Assembly: GCA_964019695.1 (NCBI GenBank)
Contig: OZ026525.1
Coordinates: 71,726,260-71,790,259, forward strand
DNA from: Loripinus fragilis
Lineage: Eukaryota > Mollusca > Bivalvia > Lucinida > Lucinidae
Length of the DNA: 64,000 nucleotides
Reading direction: 5' to 3'
The notes under the pieces: model-generated
The model's input: only the letters and a program-made list of their open reading frames with translations
Database searches by the model: none
Told to the model about the DNA's origin: nothing
Program-made: the position numbers and the translations under genes
Part shown: positions 49,745 through 60,641 of the stretch, piece by piece
Position numbering within the stretch: the stretch's first letter is position 1
How the letters are laid out: each line of letters starts with the position of its first letter

Positions 49745-50920
49745 AGTGTATATTGCTTCGAGGTATAGTGCATCATCTGATTTCGTGAATTTTGAGAAAG
49801 GGCTTAATTGTTATTATCAAATCACTTCACAGAGTTGCATTTTATGTGCAGCTGAAACATTTTACAAGAACATTGTGGAAAGCGGTGTGTTCATCTATTT
49901 TGGTACTGATGGCTGCAATTTTGGTAGAGCACATTATAAGAAACATTTCTGTGAAATTATTTGTGTATGATATCCAGGGAATGTCGTTTAAAGATATTTT
50001 TGTATAGCGCTGGTGGTCATTGCTTTCAGCAGACCATTAACAATTAAGGAACATCATGAGGAACAATTTGTGAAATTGTTTTGAATTTGGACCAGTGGTT
50101 ACTTCTAAAAAATATGCCACCACTGTGAACAGGCACTAGCAAATCAGGCGCAACTTCCACTTTATAATTATATATTTGAACTTTATGTAGCTGGTGAATA
50201 AGAGTGGCGCAATATTAACTGCACTTAACTGTTGGTGCAATTCTGGTAGAGGGCATTATGAGGCACATTTCTTTGTAATTAATTGGGTAGGAGATTCAGT
50301 GGAGGTGGTTTTAAAATATTTCTATTTTAAGCGCTGGTGGTAATTATTTTCACTAAAGCATAAACAACTTTAGTGCTATTCGCAAGAAAACATCACAAAC
50401 ACTTCAGTGATTAACCACACCAGGACCAACGGACAAAGCTCCGGACCGAGAGTCACTAGGGTTAGGTAAAGCCTGTCTTTTTTTATAAACCCTTGCTAAA
50501 GATCAAACTTCACTGTGACAACTGGGTGATTTTAATGCGTATAGTAAAGATATAGCTGTCATAAGATTCATTGGATGTGGAAATTTTATTCCATTGAGCT
50601 TGTACAATTTTGAAAAAAGACATTTTTGGGAAATTTTGTGTTAAATTAATTTTGATATAGGTCAGTGGTTCAGAATAAGGTGTTGTTTGAAGATTTATTT
50701 TGTTTAGTACTGGTGGCTGGCTGTACCGTTCAACAGTTCATATTGGTTTGTTCAATTTGTAGAGGGAGTTTTGAGGAGCTTTTTCTGTTACATTATTTTG
50801 GGCCACAGATTCAGAGCGTTGTTTGTATGTATAATGGCCATTTGTAATCAGTTGAGCAATTTGGTAGAGGTGTTTCATGAGAAACATTTCCATGAATTTC
50901 GAGTTTGTATCAAAACAGCA
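49745..50920. repeat. tandem array G, copy 2 (inverted relative to 45095-46345)
   Basis: Units read as the reverse complement of array G copy 1: CTGGTGGTCATTG, TTTGGTAGAGGGCATTATGA, AACATTTCTGTGAAATTATTT, AAGATATTT. About seven units are visible, lying 3.4 kb from the first array. Confidence 0.65.
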
Positions 50921-50984
50921 CGAAGAAATAACTAATTAATTTAAATAACATGTAGCAACGCCTTTATATAACATGTAATAACAT

Positions 50985-51097
50985 GTTATACTTTTTCTTG
51001 TTACTTTATAAATTGACAGTCCATGCATAAAACAAGCTGTATGCAAAATATTGAAGAGATTTCAATATGGGAAGTATTTAGAAGCATATGTCCTTAA
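50985..51097. mobile_element. TTAA element, copy 3, terminal fragment
   Basis: GTCCATGCATAAAACAAGCT, TTTCAATATGGGAAGTATTT and the end GCATATGTCCTTAA match the outer end of the 1073-bp elements. The terminal TTAA (51094-51097) lies 20 bp from the first intron base after exon E3. Confidence 0.72.
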
Positions 51098-51117
51098 CTT
51101 GAGTATATATCACCTAC

Positions 51118-51300
51118 CTTGAGTCACATTATTGCACGGTAGTTGGTGGCACATATCAAAGTCAACTGGGTCTCCTATACAGTAGTGCCCGTACACTGAT
51201 GGATCTGGGTTCGTACATGTCCTGTGCCTCTTCATGACCCCTTCACCACAGGATACAGAACATCTTTCCCAGTCTAGCCAGTTGCTCCAGCCACCGTGGA
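51118..51300 (-). CDS. TSP1 domain exon E3 (subtype A-like, 61 residues)
   Basis: A phase 1-1 exon of 183 nt, 12 nt longer than the others, with acceptor TTTAAG before 51300 and donor G|GTAGGT after 51118. The translation begins VHGGWSNWLDWERC and has CSVSCGEG (O-fucosylation consensus), MKRHRTC, CTNPDPS and six cysteines, then ends PCNNVTQ instead of PCPG. The tail adds a sequon (NVT). VHGGW and the GDPVDF stretch group it with E6 and E8. There is no internal ATG near the start, so simple ORF scans miss it. Confidence 0.9.
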
Positions 51301-51955
51301 CTTAAATACGAATAAACTTGATAATTGATTAACTGCGCACTTAAAAACAAAATATTACGTAATTCACTTCACCATTAACAAATGACCAATTTGCTAAAAC
51401 TGATTAATCTGCTAGGACTAGAGGACGATATTTCAGACTAGTATATTTTTATGATTGAAGTGCTTGCAAGTTAGATTTAGTATTCATTCTTACAAGAAAT
51501 CTAAAATGTTATTCTAACTTAAGATATTTTCGGAATGCTTAAGTTTCCATGTTAGTGAAATAAACAAATATGGGTATAAATGAGCTGTTAGAACTGCTAA
51601 ACATGGAATCGCGGATTTGTTATTTAAAATGCATGGACGGTGAACAAGTGAAACTGCCAACGATGGCTATATATTGAAGAAGTTTTGCAGTGAATGCGTT
51701 CTGTATTGCAGTGTTGGTGATAATAAACGTTCTAAAGGTAGGGTTGGTTGTTTGGGGTTTGGCCTTGGTGAATGTATTTCCCGTTCTTTGAATCCAAACC
51801 ACTTACCACGCTTGTTAATCTCTTGGTGAATAAATGGTGAAATTATGTTGGTTGTTTATTATATGTAAAGCTGCTGGGGTTCGGTGGCAAGAGAAATATA
51901 TTTATGTCGTTCAAACAAAATGAATTAGACATAGATTGTCTTTCTCTTGCGGGCC
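51301..51955. other. intronic stretch; holds a ~105-bp segment repeated at 53580
   Basis: The segment at about 51790-51895 (TGAATAAATGGTGAAATTAT, GTTGGTTGTTTAT, GGTGGCAAGAGAA) recurs in the same orientation at about 53580-53690. Otherwise nothing is recognised. Confidence 0.55.
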
Positions 51956-52206
51956 GTTAACCCTTAAAGCGCCAAGAAAAAAATGCATCTGAAAATGTTG
52001 TCTGCTGAAGTCGTCTGCTGCAAATAATTGCCTAACATTACTGATGAAATTAAGTATAGAAGCCAACGGCGTGGACCCAGAACAGACTGCTCCTATAGGA
52101 GCAGTCTGATCTGCGTCCACACTCTTTGCCATAGATGCTTCTTAACCATTTCAGCAGACCAGAAAAGCAGACGACTTTTGTTGCGGTTGGCGCTTTAAGT
52201 GTTAAC
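51956..52206. mobile_element. MITE K, copy 2
   Basis: Terminal inverted repeats GTTAACCCTTAAAGCGCC and GGCGCTTTAAGTGTTAAC. An internal near-perfect palindrome lies around CAGACTGCTCCTATAGGAGC (about 52073-52123). Confidence 0.82.
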
Positions 52207-52445
52207 CAACTTTACATATGTGTTAGGTAATGTCACTTTTAGATAGATATCACGTGCACACTTTGCACGTGAGATTATGGCGCCTTAAGGTATATCTGAA
52301 GAATCCATTCAAGCTAGAGTGGCGTTTCAGTGAACAACTAAATTTCATTAAATTTAGCTAAAGTTCGGAGGAAACGTAGTTCGACTTGGTCAGATTCGAG
52401 ATAGCTAACTATCTCTGATAACTGATGTTCCTAAAGTAAATGTGT

Positions 52446-53518
52446 TTAAGGACATATGCTACTAAATACTTCCCACATTGAAATATTTTAAATACTTTGC
52501 ATACAGTTTGTTTTATGCATGGGCTATCCATTTATGAAATAAAAAGGATATGTCACCGTGCTTATTTTTTCAGAATCTCATATTGAAGTTTACAGCATTT
52601 GACCAATTTTCTAGAAATATAAAATAATAATACTAGTCCTAATTATCGAGCTAAAACGGTTGTAATCTTCACCCAGCTTCTTTCTTTTAACTTAAATTAC
52701 TGCCCATGACCTCAAACTTTTAAGAAAATGTGCATGTTTACTTGTTACCCCATGCTGTGACAAGATATTGCATGATATATTTTGGCAATTCGTCGAAAAA
52801 TGGAATTTGTTTTTAGAATAAATCATGTATTAAAAAATCTGACATTGAAAATCTTGAAAATTTATTTTTAATTCATGGACTATTATAATACCTTTCAGAA
52901 AAAGAATAAAAATCTGGGGTCACCGAACTAATTCTCTTTCTAGAGGGCCAAATTTAACCCCACCCCCCATAGACTTCATGCGTAATTCAATATAAAAAGT
53001 TCGGGGATGACCTTTTCGGTCGTTTTGATGATGCCATTTTACTAGTATATGAAGTAATTTAGCATTAAAATGTTAAAAAAGAAAGAAAAAACATACTGAA
53101 AATATGTGCGCATCTGGGAATCGATCCTGGTTCTCTGGCTTTGTAGCCAGGCGCGCTAACCACTAGGCCACGAGGTCAGGTCGTGCGCCGCTCTAAATAT
53201 CCATACAAATAGTATAGACTCGGCCACTATCGTATTCGTAACCAGGGTTATTGTGTACGTCGTTTGATTTCGACTGAGCTACATTTATCTGTCTTTAGTG
53301 CTGAGACGATCAGTTCTGAAAAGATGTCAATAGATATTTCGGACACACTTTAATTAGTTATTTTGTGAAGAAAATGTCGGAACACCGATATGACATAAGA
53401 ATATCGGAAGCTGTATTGATCCGAATCCGTTAAGGGTCGAAAGACAGGACCCAGACAACTTTCCCCGTTTGCAGACGCGGAAAAGGTGCGCATTGGAAAT
53501 AGCCGCATATGTCTTTAA
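52446..53518 (+). mobile_element. 1073-bp TTAA-flanked element, copy 1
   Basis: Bounded by TTAA (52446-52449 and 53515-53518) and short terminal inverted repeats, GGACATATGC and the complement of GCATATGTCT. On the minus strand at 53182-53100 it carries a tRNA-like region with A box TGGCCTAGTGG, a CTGGC..GCCAG anticodon-type stem and B box GGATCGATTCC. No transposase ORF. TTAA target use is typical of piggyBac and Kolobok superfamilies. A GG-starting terminus is closer to Kolobok, but the class is unproven. Confidence 0.85.
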
Positions 53519-54205
53519 AACATCGTTAAGTGTGGTAGTTTTGTTATAATCTAAGGTTTTGTGGAGAAGAGAGAGTGTTCACTTAAAGCCGCTTACCAAG
53601 CTTGTAAATTTCTAGATGAATAAATGGTGAAATTATGTTGGTTGTTTATCATATGTTAAGTTGCTGGAAGTAAGGTGGCAAGAGAACTCCGTCTTATTCA
53701 CATATGGGGCGCTCTTTCCCTGTCTGATTCAAATATACGAGTTACATACCTTAAAGTTTCATCAGTCAATATGTATCGCAGTGTTGACTTCTTAGTTTAC
53801 TGTAACACACTATTTAATTGTTTGTTACTTCCTCATTTGAACGCTCATTATGCCATATGCTGTGGGACTAGCTATCTTATTTTGATCTGAGTCTACCTCT
53901 GCTTCCATATTTAATGTAAATAAGTGCCAAAATGTTATATGCTGCCTCATAATTATAGTCTGATATCAACGATATTTAAAATGGAACAAGTCCATTTTAT
54001 ATATTAGAAGCAGAGCCAATATCAGTGTGGCCAGGTTCAACTGACTGTTCTTTTTTTATAAAAAAAATAATTTGTATGTCTGCAATCAGCATGTTGAGGG
54101 CTTATAGCAAAATATTTAAATAAATTTACCTTGTTCAGACCAATGTCATTTTATGGTCAATTGTATATATTGAGAGGTTTTGGATACTGATTAACCTACA
54201 TTCAT
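53519..54205. other. 687-bp spacer between the inverted TTAA elements
   Basis: It contains the ~105-bp segment also present at 51790-51895. The open frame at 53675-53890 (+) has no recognisable domain. No exon was seen. Confidence 0.6.
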
Positions 54206-55278
54206 TTAAAGACATATGCGGCTATTTCCAATGCGCACCTTTCCCGCGTCTTCAAACGGGGAAAGTTGTCTGGGTCATGTCGTTCGACCCTTAACGGATT
54301 CGGATCAACACAGCTTCCGATATTCTTATGTCATATCGGTGTTCCGACATTTTCTTCACAAAATAACTAATTAAATTGTGTTCGAAATATCTATTGACAT
54401 CTTTTCAGAACTAATCGTCTCAGCACTAAAGACAGATAAATGTAGCTCAGTCGAAATCAAACGACATACACAATAACCCTGGTTACGAATACGATAGTGG
54501 CCGAGTCTATACTATTTGTATGGTTATTTAGAGCGGCGTACGACCTGACCTCGTGGCCTAGTGGTTAGCGTGTCTAGCTACCAAGCCAGAGGACCAGGAT
54601 CGATTCCCGGATGCGCACATATTTTCAGTGTGGCTTTTCTTTCTTTTTTAACATTTTAATGCTAAATTACTTCATATACTAGAAAAATGGCATCATCAAA
54701 ACGAACGAAATGGTCATCCTCGAACTTTTTATATTGAATTACGCATGAAACCTATGGGGGTTGGGTTAAATTTGGCCCTCTAGAAAGAGAATTAGGTCGG
54801 TGACCCCAGATTTTTATTCTTTTTTCTGAAAGGTATTATAATAGTCCATGAATTAAAAATAAATTTTCAAGATTTTCAATATCAGATTTTTTAATTTATG
54901 ATTTATTCTAAAAACAAATTCCATTTTTTGACGATTTGCCAAAATATATCATGCAGTATCTTGTCACATCATGGGATAACAAGTAAACATGCATATTTTC
55001 TTAAAAGTTTGAGGTCATGGGCAGTAATTTAGGTTAAAAGAAAGAAGCTGGCTGAAGATTACAACCGTTTTAGCTCGATAATTAGGACTAGTGTTATTAT
55101 TTTATATTTCTAGAAAATTGGTCAAATGCTGTAAACTTCAATATGAGATTCTGAAAAAATAAGCACGGTGACATATCCTTTTTATTTCATAAATAGATAG
55201 TCCATGCATAAAATAAACTGTATGCAAAGTATTGAAAATATTTCAATATAGGAAGTATTTAGTAGCATATGTCCTTAA
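54206..55278 (-). mobile_element. 1073-bp TTAA-flanked element, copy 2 (inverted)
   Basis: The reverse complement of copy 1 with the same length to the base and about 95% identity by eye in the outer 200 bp. TTAA lies at 54206-54209 and 55275-55278. The tRNA-like region is at 54541-54619 with A box at 54554 and B box at 54597. The outer end lies 48 bp from the last base of exon E2. With copy 1 it forms a ~2.8-kb inverted repeat. Confidence 0.87.
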
Positions 55279-55326
55279 CAATGAAAATCTAAACCTGTGG
55301 ATCCTCTATAGTGCAAGAACGTTTAC

Positions 55327-55497
55327 CTGGGCATGGTCTTTTAAAGCAAGAATGAGTTTGTGTTCCGTTCCCAGCACATGGTTCTCCTTTATTCTGTGGG
55401 GCTGGATTAGTGCATGTTCGCCTTCTGGTGTGTGTACCGACACCGCAGGTGGTAGAACATGGGGTCCAACCTGACCATACACTCCAGTCTCCGTCCA
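55327..55497 (-). CDS. TSP1 domain exon E2 (subtype B-like)
   Basis: A 171-nt phase 1-1 exon with acceptor TTTCAG before 55497 and donor G|GTAAAC after 55327. The translation starts VDGDWSVWSGWTPC and has CSTTCGVG (O-fucosylation consensus), HTRRRTC, CTNPAPQNKGEPC, and six cysteines, ending RPCPG. It has a sequon (NGT). The VDG start and NPAP..GG-type spacing resemble E5 and E7. It is followed in transcription by A-like exon E3, repeating the B-then-A order. Confidence 0.95.
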
Positions 55498-55499
55498 CT

Positions 55500-56400
55500 G
55501 AAATGATTAAAAATTAATTTGTATTTCTAAATCAATTACCTTGTAATTAATTACAGAGAACGTTTGCACAGCTTGTTATTTGATCTTATAGCTATGAATT
55601 TACCCTTGTCATGCTGAATATTTTATGTACTACACTCCTCCCCAATTTTTATCCTGTTGATGTGCATCCTTTCAGCTACAAGCCTTAATTTACAATCAGA
55701 GTGGCAAACAATATGGATCCGGATCAGATCACTTCGCTAGAAGCAAGCTGATCTTGATCTACAATGTTTTCACAAAAGGATAAATCCTAAGTATAATACG
55801 CAGGAATGGGGAATAATAGCTTCCAAAGTAGTTTCACTAAACCGAAAATAAAATCAAAATACAAGTTTAAGCTTTTCTAAAAAGCTTGCGATCTTTAGGC
55901 ATTTTATTGTTTGTGTACATGACACCAGTCCGATAAAACGTGCAGTCTTTTAAAATATGAAAGTTGGGCATACCGGCGTAGATTAGCTAAGGGGAGAAGC
56001 ACATAAATATAGAGCTAAATACATAGGGGTGAAAACAATGTGTTACTGGATGCGAGTATTTTTGGCCCACTAAAAACTGTATTTTTAGCAAAAGAAAGAT
56101 TTGTCTACAAAGGGAAAGTCAATTCGGCGTGATATGTCCATTTATTTATATCTAGGTTAGAACTTACGTAAGAGTGGATGTGCTAGCTGGAGTGGGAGAG
56201 AGTTTTTTAGCATATAATGCTTTGGCGATGATAGGTTATCAGAAATTGACAGAATGTTAATAACCGGATGCAAAACATTTATTCATGGACCATACTGAGT
56301 AAGGACCTCTTTCGTTTTCAAATAAATTGAGCATGGAATATGCCCATAAATATTGAAATGGACACAACTGCTAGCACTTAATGATTACTCTGCGTTATGT
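55500..56400. other. intronic stretch, little recognised
   Basis: A diverged piece of the GGATCAGATCAC..CTGATCTTGATC palindrome type lies near 55715-55765. No exon was seen. Confidence 0.45.
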
Positions 56401-56404
56401 CCAT

Positions 56405-56600
56405 TTTAGCCGCAACATGAGATTTCCAACAATGAGCCTCAGAACAACATGCGCATACGCGCAGTTTGATCATAGCCTTGGCTAGTCGCTTGAGTATTCT
56501 ATAATTGGAAAGCTACTGGATGATCATCATTCGGTGTTTCTAAGCTTAAAGGGAGACTGTGAAGGCTCGTCTGAGTCTACACAAGTCACGGCTCGTTTGA
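56405..56600. mobile_element. diverged relative of the 35362-35604 MITE
   Basis: CAACATGAGATTTCCAACAA at the left and CACAAGTCACGGCTCG at the right correspond to the inverted ends of the 35.4-kb MITE. Interior matches include GGCTCGTCTGAGTCTACAC. Confidence 0.6.
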
Positions 56601-57392
56601 CCATGAATAGTTATACTTAATGACTTTGAAAACGCATCACCCAGATTAAATCCTTTATTTCACAAAACCTGAGAATGTCAGAGAGATAATTGTTATTGCA
56701 TATCATATTCTGACTAGCTTGTAGCGTGCCATAGAGAATTCATGGCTGTAAATTTACCTTAAAGTATTGAAAAAGTATCCATTTTAAGGCAGGGGTGGTC
56801 GATTTTGAAGGACACAATTTCAGTTGCAAGTTAACACGCGTTAGTTTGATTCCTGACTCAACAGATTTGCGTCCTTTGCTTCTTTCACGAGTGTACATTC
56901 ATCATTGTACGATTAGAAATGATTTGACAGTTCGGTATGCTTCAAAATTACACCCCTTTAAAAATACCGACATACCCCACCCACCCTGATAACTATAATC
57001 TAGTAATAAAATTCAACGTCTTGGGCCTTTCAAAGTTTCGATTTGTTTACGTCCAGGCTAAGGGCATACACAAATGACAGATTATGCATAAATAACGCTT
57101 GTACCACGTGTCTTTTGTATTGTGCAAGTGACGTTAACGTATTTTTAAGACGTTCTCGATAACATGGCAGCTGATCTCCTGCCATGATTTACATCAAAAC
57201 GTCTTCGCCACATGACTGCCAGTGTATGTAGTCAATATCAGTAATGAAAACGTGCATTAGTTTAACTTATGGGGATGTTTCTAAAAAGGAGCCAAAAATT
57301 GATTTGACGTTTATTATCGAATGAAGTTATCAATTACTTTTAATTTTAAAGAAAAGTCTATAAACTCTTTTAGTATTATGGTATCAAACACG

Positions 57393-57674
57393 TCACTGTT
57401 TAAACACAATCATAAAACTGTGCAGAAAGGTGCTGAATTCTGTATGTTTCCATGTGACGTCATCAGCAGCGTAGCGTGATTTTGCAGTCAAATTAACGAC
57501 TGATTCATTTACATGCACATTTAAACCTGCGAGTATCTTTTCAATGGCATATACGGTTTGCAAGAAAAGTGATGCGTTTTTAAAGTCCTCTAGTATATAT
57601 TCAGCTAATACTGTGAGCTCGTCTGTCGTTTCTTGAGCGAGAGTGTTCATATTTGGCAGAATAATTGCCTATTG
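57393..57674 (-). other. unassigned open frame, protein-like composition
   Basis: Minus-strand reading from an AATAG at 57671-57675 gives an open frame ending with a stop at 57393. The peptide is amphipathic (TDELTVLAEYILEDFKNASL, then a KILAGLN stretch) and lacks cysteines. It would enter in phase 0, incompatible with the phase-1 exons around it. I do not recognise a family. It may be a chance frame, an exon of a nested gene, or a transposon remnant. Confidence 0.15.
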
Positions 57675-57794
57675 TGTGTTGTTTGTGTGTTTGAATAGAT
57701 CATTTTCACCCCAGTCAATATTTTTCATACAAGTTATGTCAAGATGGCTCTTACTGGGTTGGCCTGGAACTAAGCAGGATTTAACATGTCTTGC

Positions 57795-57912
57795 CTGTCA
57801 TATCTGTTCCTTGCAGCCTTGTGGTCACCCGTTGGGAAAGGGCTGACCTCTTGGCTCCCTTGTATGTGATGCTATCTTGTGTTTTTGTCATTTTCCCATA
57901 TCGTGTCCTGGA
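57795..57912 (+). mobile_element. RepB fragment
   Basis: GCAGCCTTGTGGTCACCCG, GGGAAAGGGCTGACCTCTTG and TTTGTCATTTTCCCATAT match the RepB family. The ends are lost. Confidence 0.65.
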
Positions 57913-58715
57913 GTTGTTCGCTTTTTGAGCCGTAAGTAAGTTTAAAGTATTAGTGACCTTGACCTTTGACTTCCAAATCATATCAGCAATGTGAAACCTT
58001 TGTTTCATTCTACACACTATGAGCAATCATTGTGTAACCTAGAAGCAATAATGTATCTAAAATCTCTAATGCTTGTAAACCCACTCTAAAAATTTGAAAA
58101 AAATGGGTTATGTGGGAAGATTAAATAAAAAAAAATAGGGATATATGGCATGAAAACTCTTTTAAAATAATCACCAAGGAAACAAATCTTCTTAATTACC
58201 ATCTTGTATAATATGTAATCTCTAAACATCAATTGAATTGCTTCAAGCATGACAAAATGTTGTGTTTTTTTGTAAAGTTGAAGAAGAAAAACGACTTAAT
58301 TTTGGTTGGACTTCCAAGTGAGTATATACTTATCATTTATGATTTTTTTCAATTATCAGAGGTTTTAGATTTTTAATCTGTTATCCTATAAATTATCAAG
58401 AAACTGCTGATTCCCAGCTTTAATTGGTTATGGATATAGTGTCGTGTACGTAACTTAACCCTGTTTCGGGTGGAATTACCCAACCCACTTCAACTGAATA
58501 TACAACTAAGTAAACTTCATCTATCGATCGAATATTTCATGATATTACAGCTAAGACATACTAGTTTTATTACAAAAAGTTTAGAGGAAATCCACAGTGG
58601 CCGTGAAACTGGCCTTATGGACACTGTTCCTTTATAGTTGTTTTTGTTTGATGCGAGAGTGAATTTAAAGTGCGTCTGATCAGCTTGATCTCTTCGGTAT
58701 ATACTATAAGTACAC

Positions 58716-58923
58716 CTACACATAACTGCCTTCGATCCCGACTCTTACGCTATTGGCGCTCCGCATATATAGTTTACCCTGCCTTTCATTCATTTGCTTG
58801 GTGGTCGAGATGTTGAAACAAATATGGCCTGCATAATTCAAGCTTACTGCTGGTGGAGTCATTGAGCAAGACCAATCATCCGCTGCATAGTACTGGCCCA
58901 TCGAGGAAGGCTCATACTGACAT
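58716..58923 (-). other. unassigned open frame after a possible acceptor site
   Basis: After TTTTTCAG (58924-58931), the minus strand is open for about 68 codons with three cysteines (SCQYEPSSM, DDWSCSM, GHICFNI) and then stops. It lies between E1 and E2 on the same strand, but its phase (0) does not fit the locus and no family is recognised. A donor-like GTAAGA occurs inside. Weak candidate only. Confidence 0.15.
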
Positions 58924-59520
58924 GACTGAAAAATTGTTGACTAGAAGGTAAAGCATCAAAACAACTTAACAAAAAATACCTACATATGCTGTTCATTAAA
59001 ATGAGCTGCTAACGGTTAAGCAAGCTTTTTGTGAAAGCGTATGCGTGTAATTTGTCATTCTTGCAGTAGCCGGACTGTGCGCTCCACCAGAACGCGCCTG
59101 CTGATTCAGGTATAAGCACAACACTTTAATTTTGTAAAAAGCAACTCCACAAAAAACACTCCACTCCGTTCAACCCTATGTTTTAACAGGCACCTGTTAT
59201 CACCAGGTCAATCATGTGTCAGCCTAGGTCATTTGTAAACGATGTCATATATCATATCTCACATATCTGATATCTCTAATTTGAATGCATTTGACCAGAT
59301 GAACGTTGTCACTAGTAGTGATGCAAAAGCTTTGTTTCAATCTTGGTCGAATATATATGCGATCTTTGCTTGAATTATCGCAATAACGTATTAATATTAA
59401 CTGCATATGAGTAAGCGCAAACACGCACGCACGCACACACACACACTGGATATACATCATGTCAAAGGCAAACCATTTTCCCGTTTACATGGCATATTAA
59501 ATAACTGTTTCATTATAAAA

Positions 59521-59657
59521 TTATTGACTTATGTTGAGGTGGACATGGAGTGTTATTGAACAGTAAACGTCATATTGACCGACGCGGAGCGGAGGTCAAT
59601 ATGATTAAGTTTACTGTTCAATAATACTCCATGTCTACCGAAACATAAGTCAACAAT
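59521..59657. mobile_element. foldback element, ~60-bp arms
   Basis: The arm TTATTGACTTATGTTGAGG, GACATGGAG, TTATTGAACAGTAAAC is nearly perfectly inverted on the other side of a short centre containing GACGCGGAGCGGAGGTC. It belongs to the same family as 14261-14400 by its outer arm. Confidence 0.82.
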
Positions 59658-59913
59658 TGTTTTAATATAAAATAAATGTGTGTTATGCATTTCCTGTCAT
59701 TTAAACCATTAAAAAAAATGACGTTACGGATGGATCATGCGAAATTACATGACGATCTGACGTCACTTCCCGTAAGCCATGCAATAGTGCTTTGCAACTT
59801 TACGTCCGGCAAACCATGCAATATGTAGTTATATTGACTCGAGCGGATATGCATCTAGGCTAATCAGAAGATGTTTATCTATAGATTATATAATAAACAG
59901 TGTTATGACATAC

Positions 59914-60048
59914 CCAATGAACAGAGTCCACAATGTTTCCTACATATATTTTTCGCATGGTGAACATCAGAGCAGATATTGATCAGGCTGGACATGAGTG
60001 TGCAATTGGCGGCTGGATCGTCAACACAGGTTACAGGATTGTGAACAT
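59914..60048 (-). CDS. ShKT domain exon E1
   Basis: A 135-nt phase 1-1 exon with acceptor TTTGTAG before 60048 and donor G|GTATGT after 59914. The translation starts DVHNPVTCVDDPAANC and has six cysteines spaced C-x7-C-x9-C-x9-C-x3-C-x2-C, ending CGLCSLG; this is the ShKT pattern. It shares with E4 the C-terminal arrangement C..C..CS(M/L)G. The Lys-Tyr pair of channel-blocking ShKT peptides is absent. It is the most upstream exon found. MITE C copy 7 begins about 65 bp upstream of the acceptor. No start codon was identified, so more exons must lie to the right. Confidence 0.88.
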
Positions 60049-60114
60049 CTACAAATTCATGAGAAGTTAACAAATACATATGTATATGTATCTAAAATGG
60101 AAGCAATATGTTAG

Positions 60115-60641
60115 AATATGACGCCACGAGTCTGAGAGTGATATAATGTCATGTATCGAATCGATAAACCACTATTGGTTTACATATTTTGGTAACGTGA
60201 TCAAATGACACCCGTAATAACGTCGCGTATATATGGCAAAATTTAGACGTTTTCATACCAAAAACTCAATCACAAAATAATTCTAATATCATAATAACAA
60301 AATCTAGCATTCATCCTCCTGTGTAATTAAATTTTAAAACATGTTGCAAAAAAGCGATAAAATATTCGGCAAAAATGTTTTTAAAAGGGTATCCTTTGGA
60401 AGCAAAGACTTCACCAAAGAACTGAAACTAGAGTGTGTATATTTCCTGGGCCAGACTAGCTAGTTTCTGCCAATTTGGCTTCATCAGTGACCCTCTAATA
60501 GTTTCAAAAATCCACAATGAAACCCATGATCCCAAAGGACAAGAAAATAAAATCTAAAGGCAAGCCTCACATTTTATAACTCTTCCCCAACTCGTTTCAT
60601 TAATTCAATAAAGCATGATCGCTCATGAAGATCATCTATGT
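60115..60641 (+). mobile_element. MITE C, copy 7, split by a ~185-bp insertion
   Basis: The family is recognisable from GACGCC..GTCTGAGAGTGATAT through AAACCACTATTGGTTT to AAATATTCGGCAA. It is then interrupted at about 60375-60559 by sequence absent from other copies, and resumes at GGCAAGCCTCAC through TCATCTATG. The insert has no ORF or clear terminal repeats. Confidence 0.72.
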
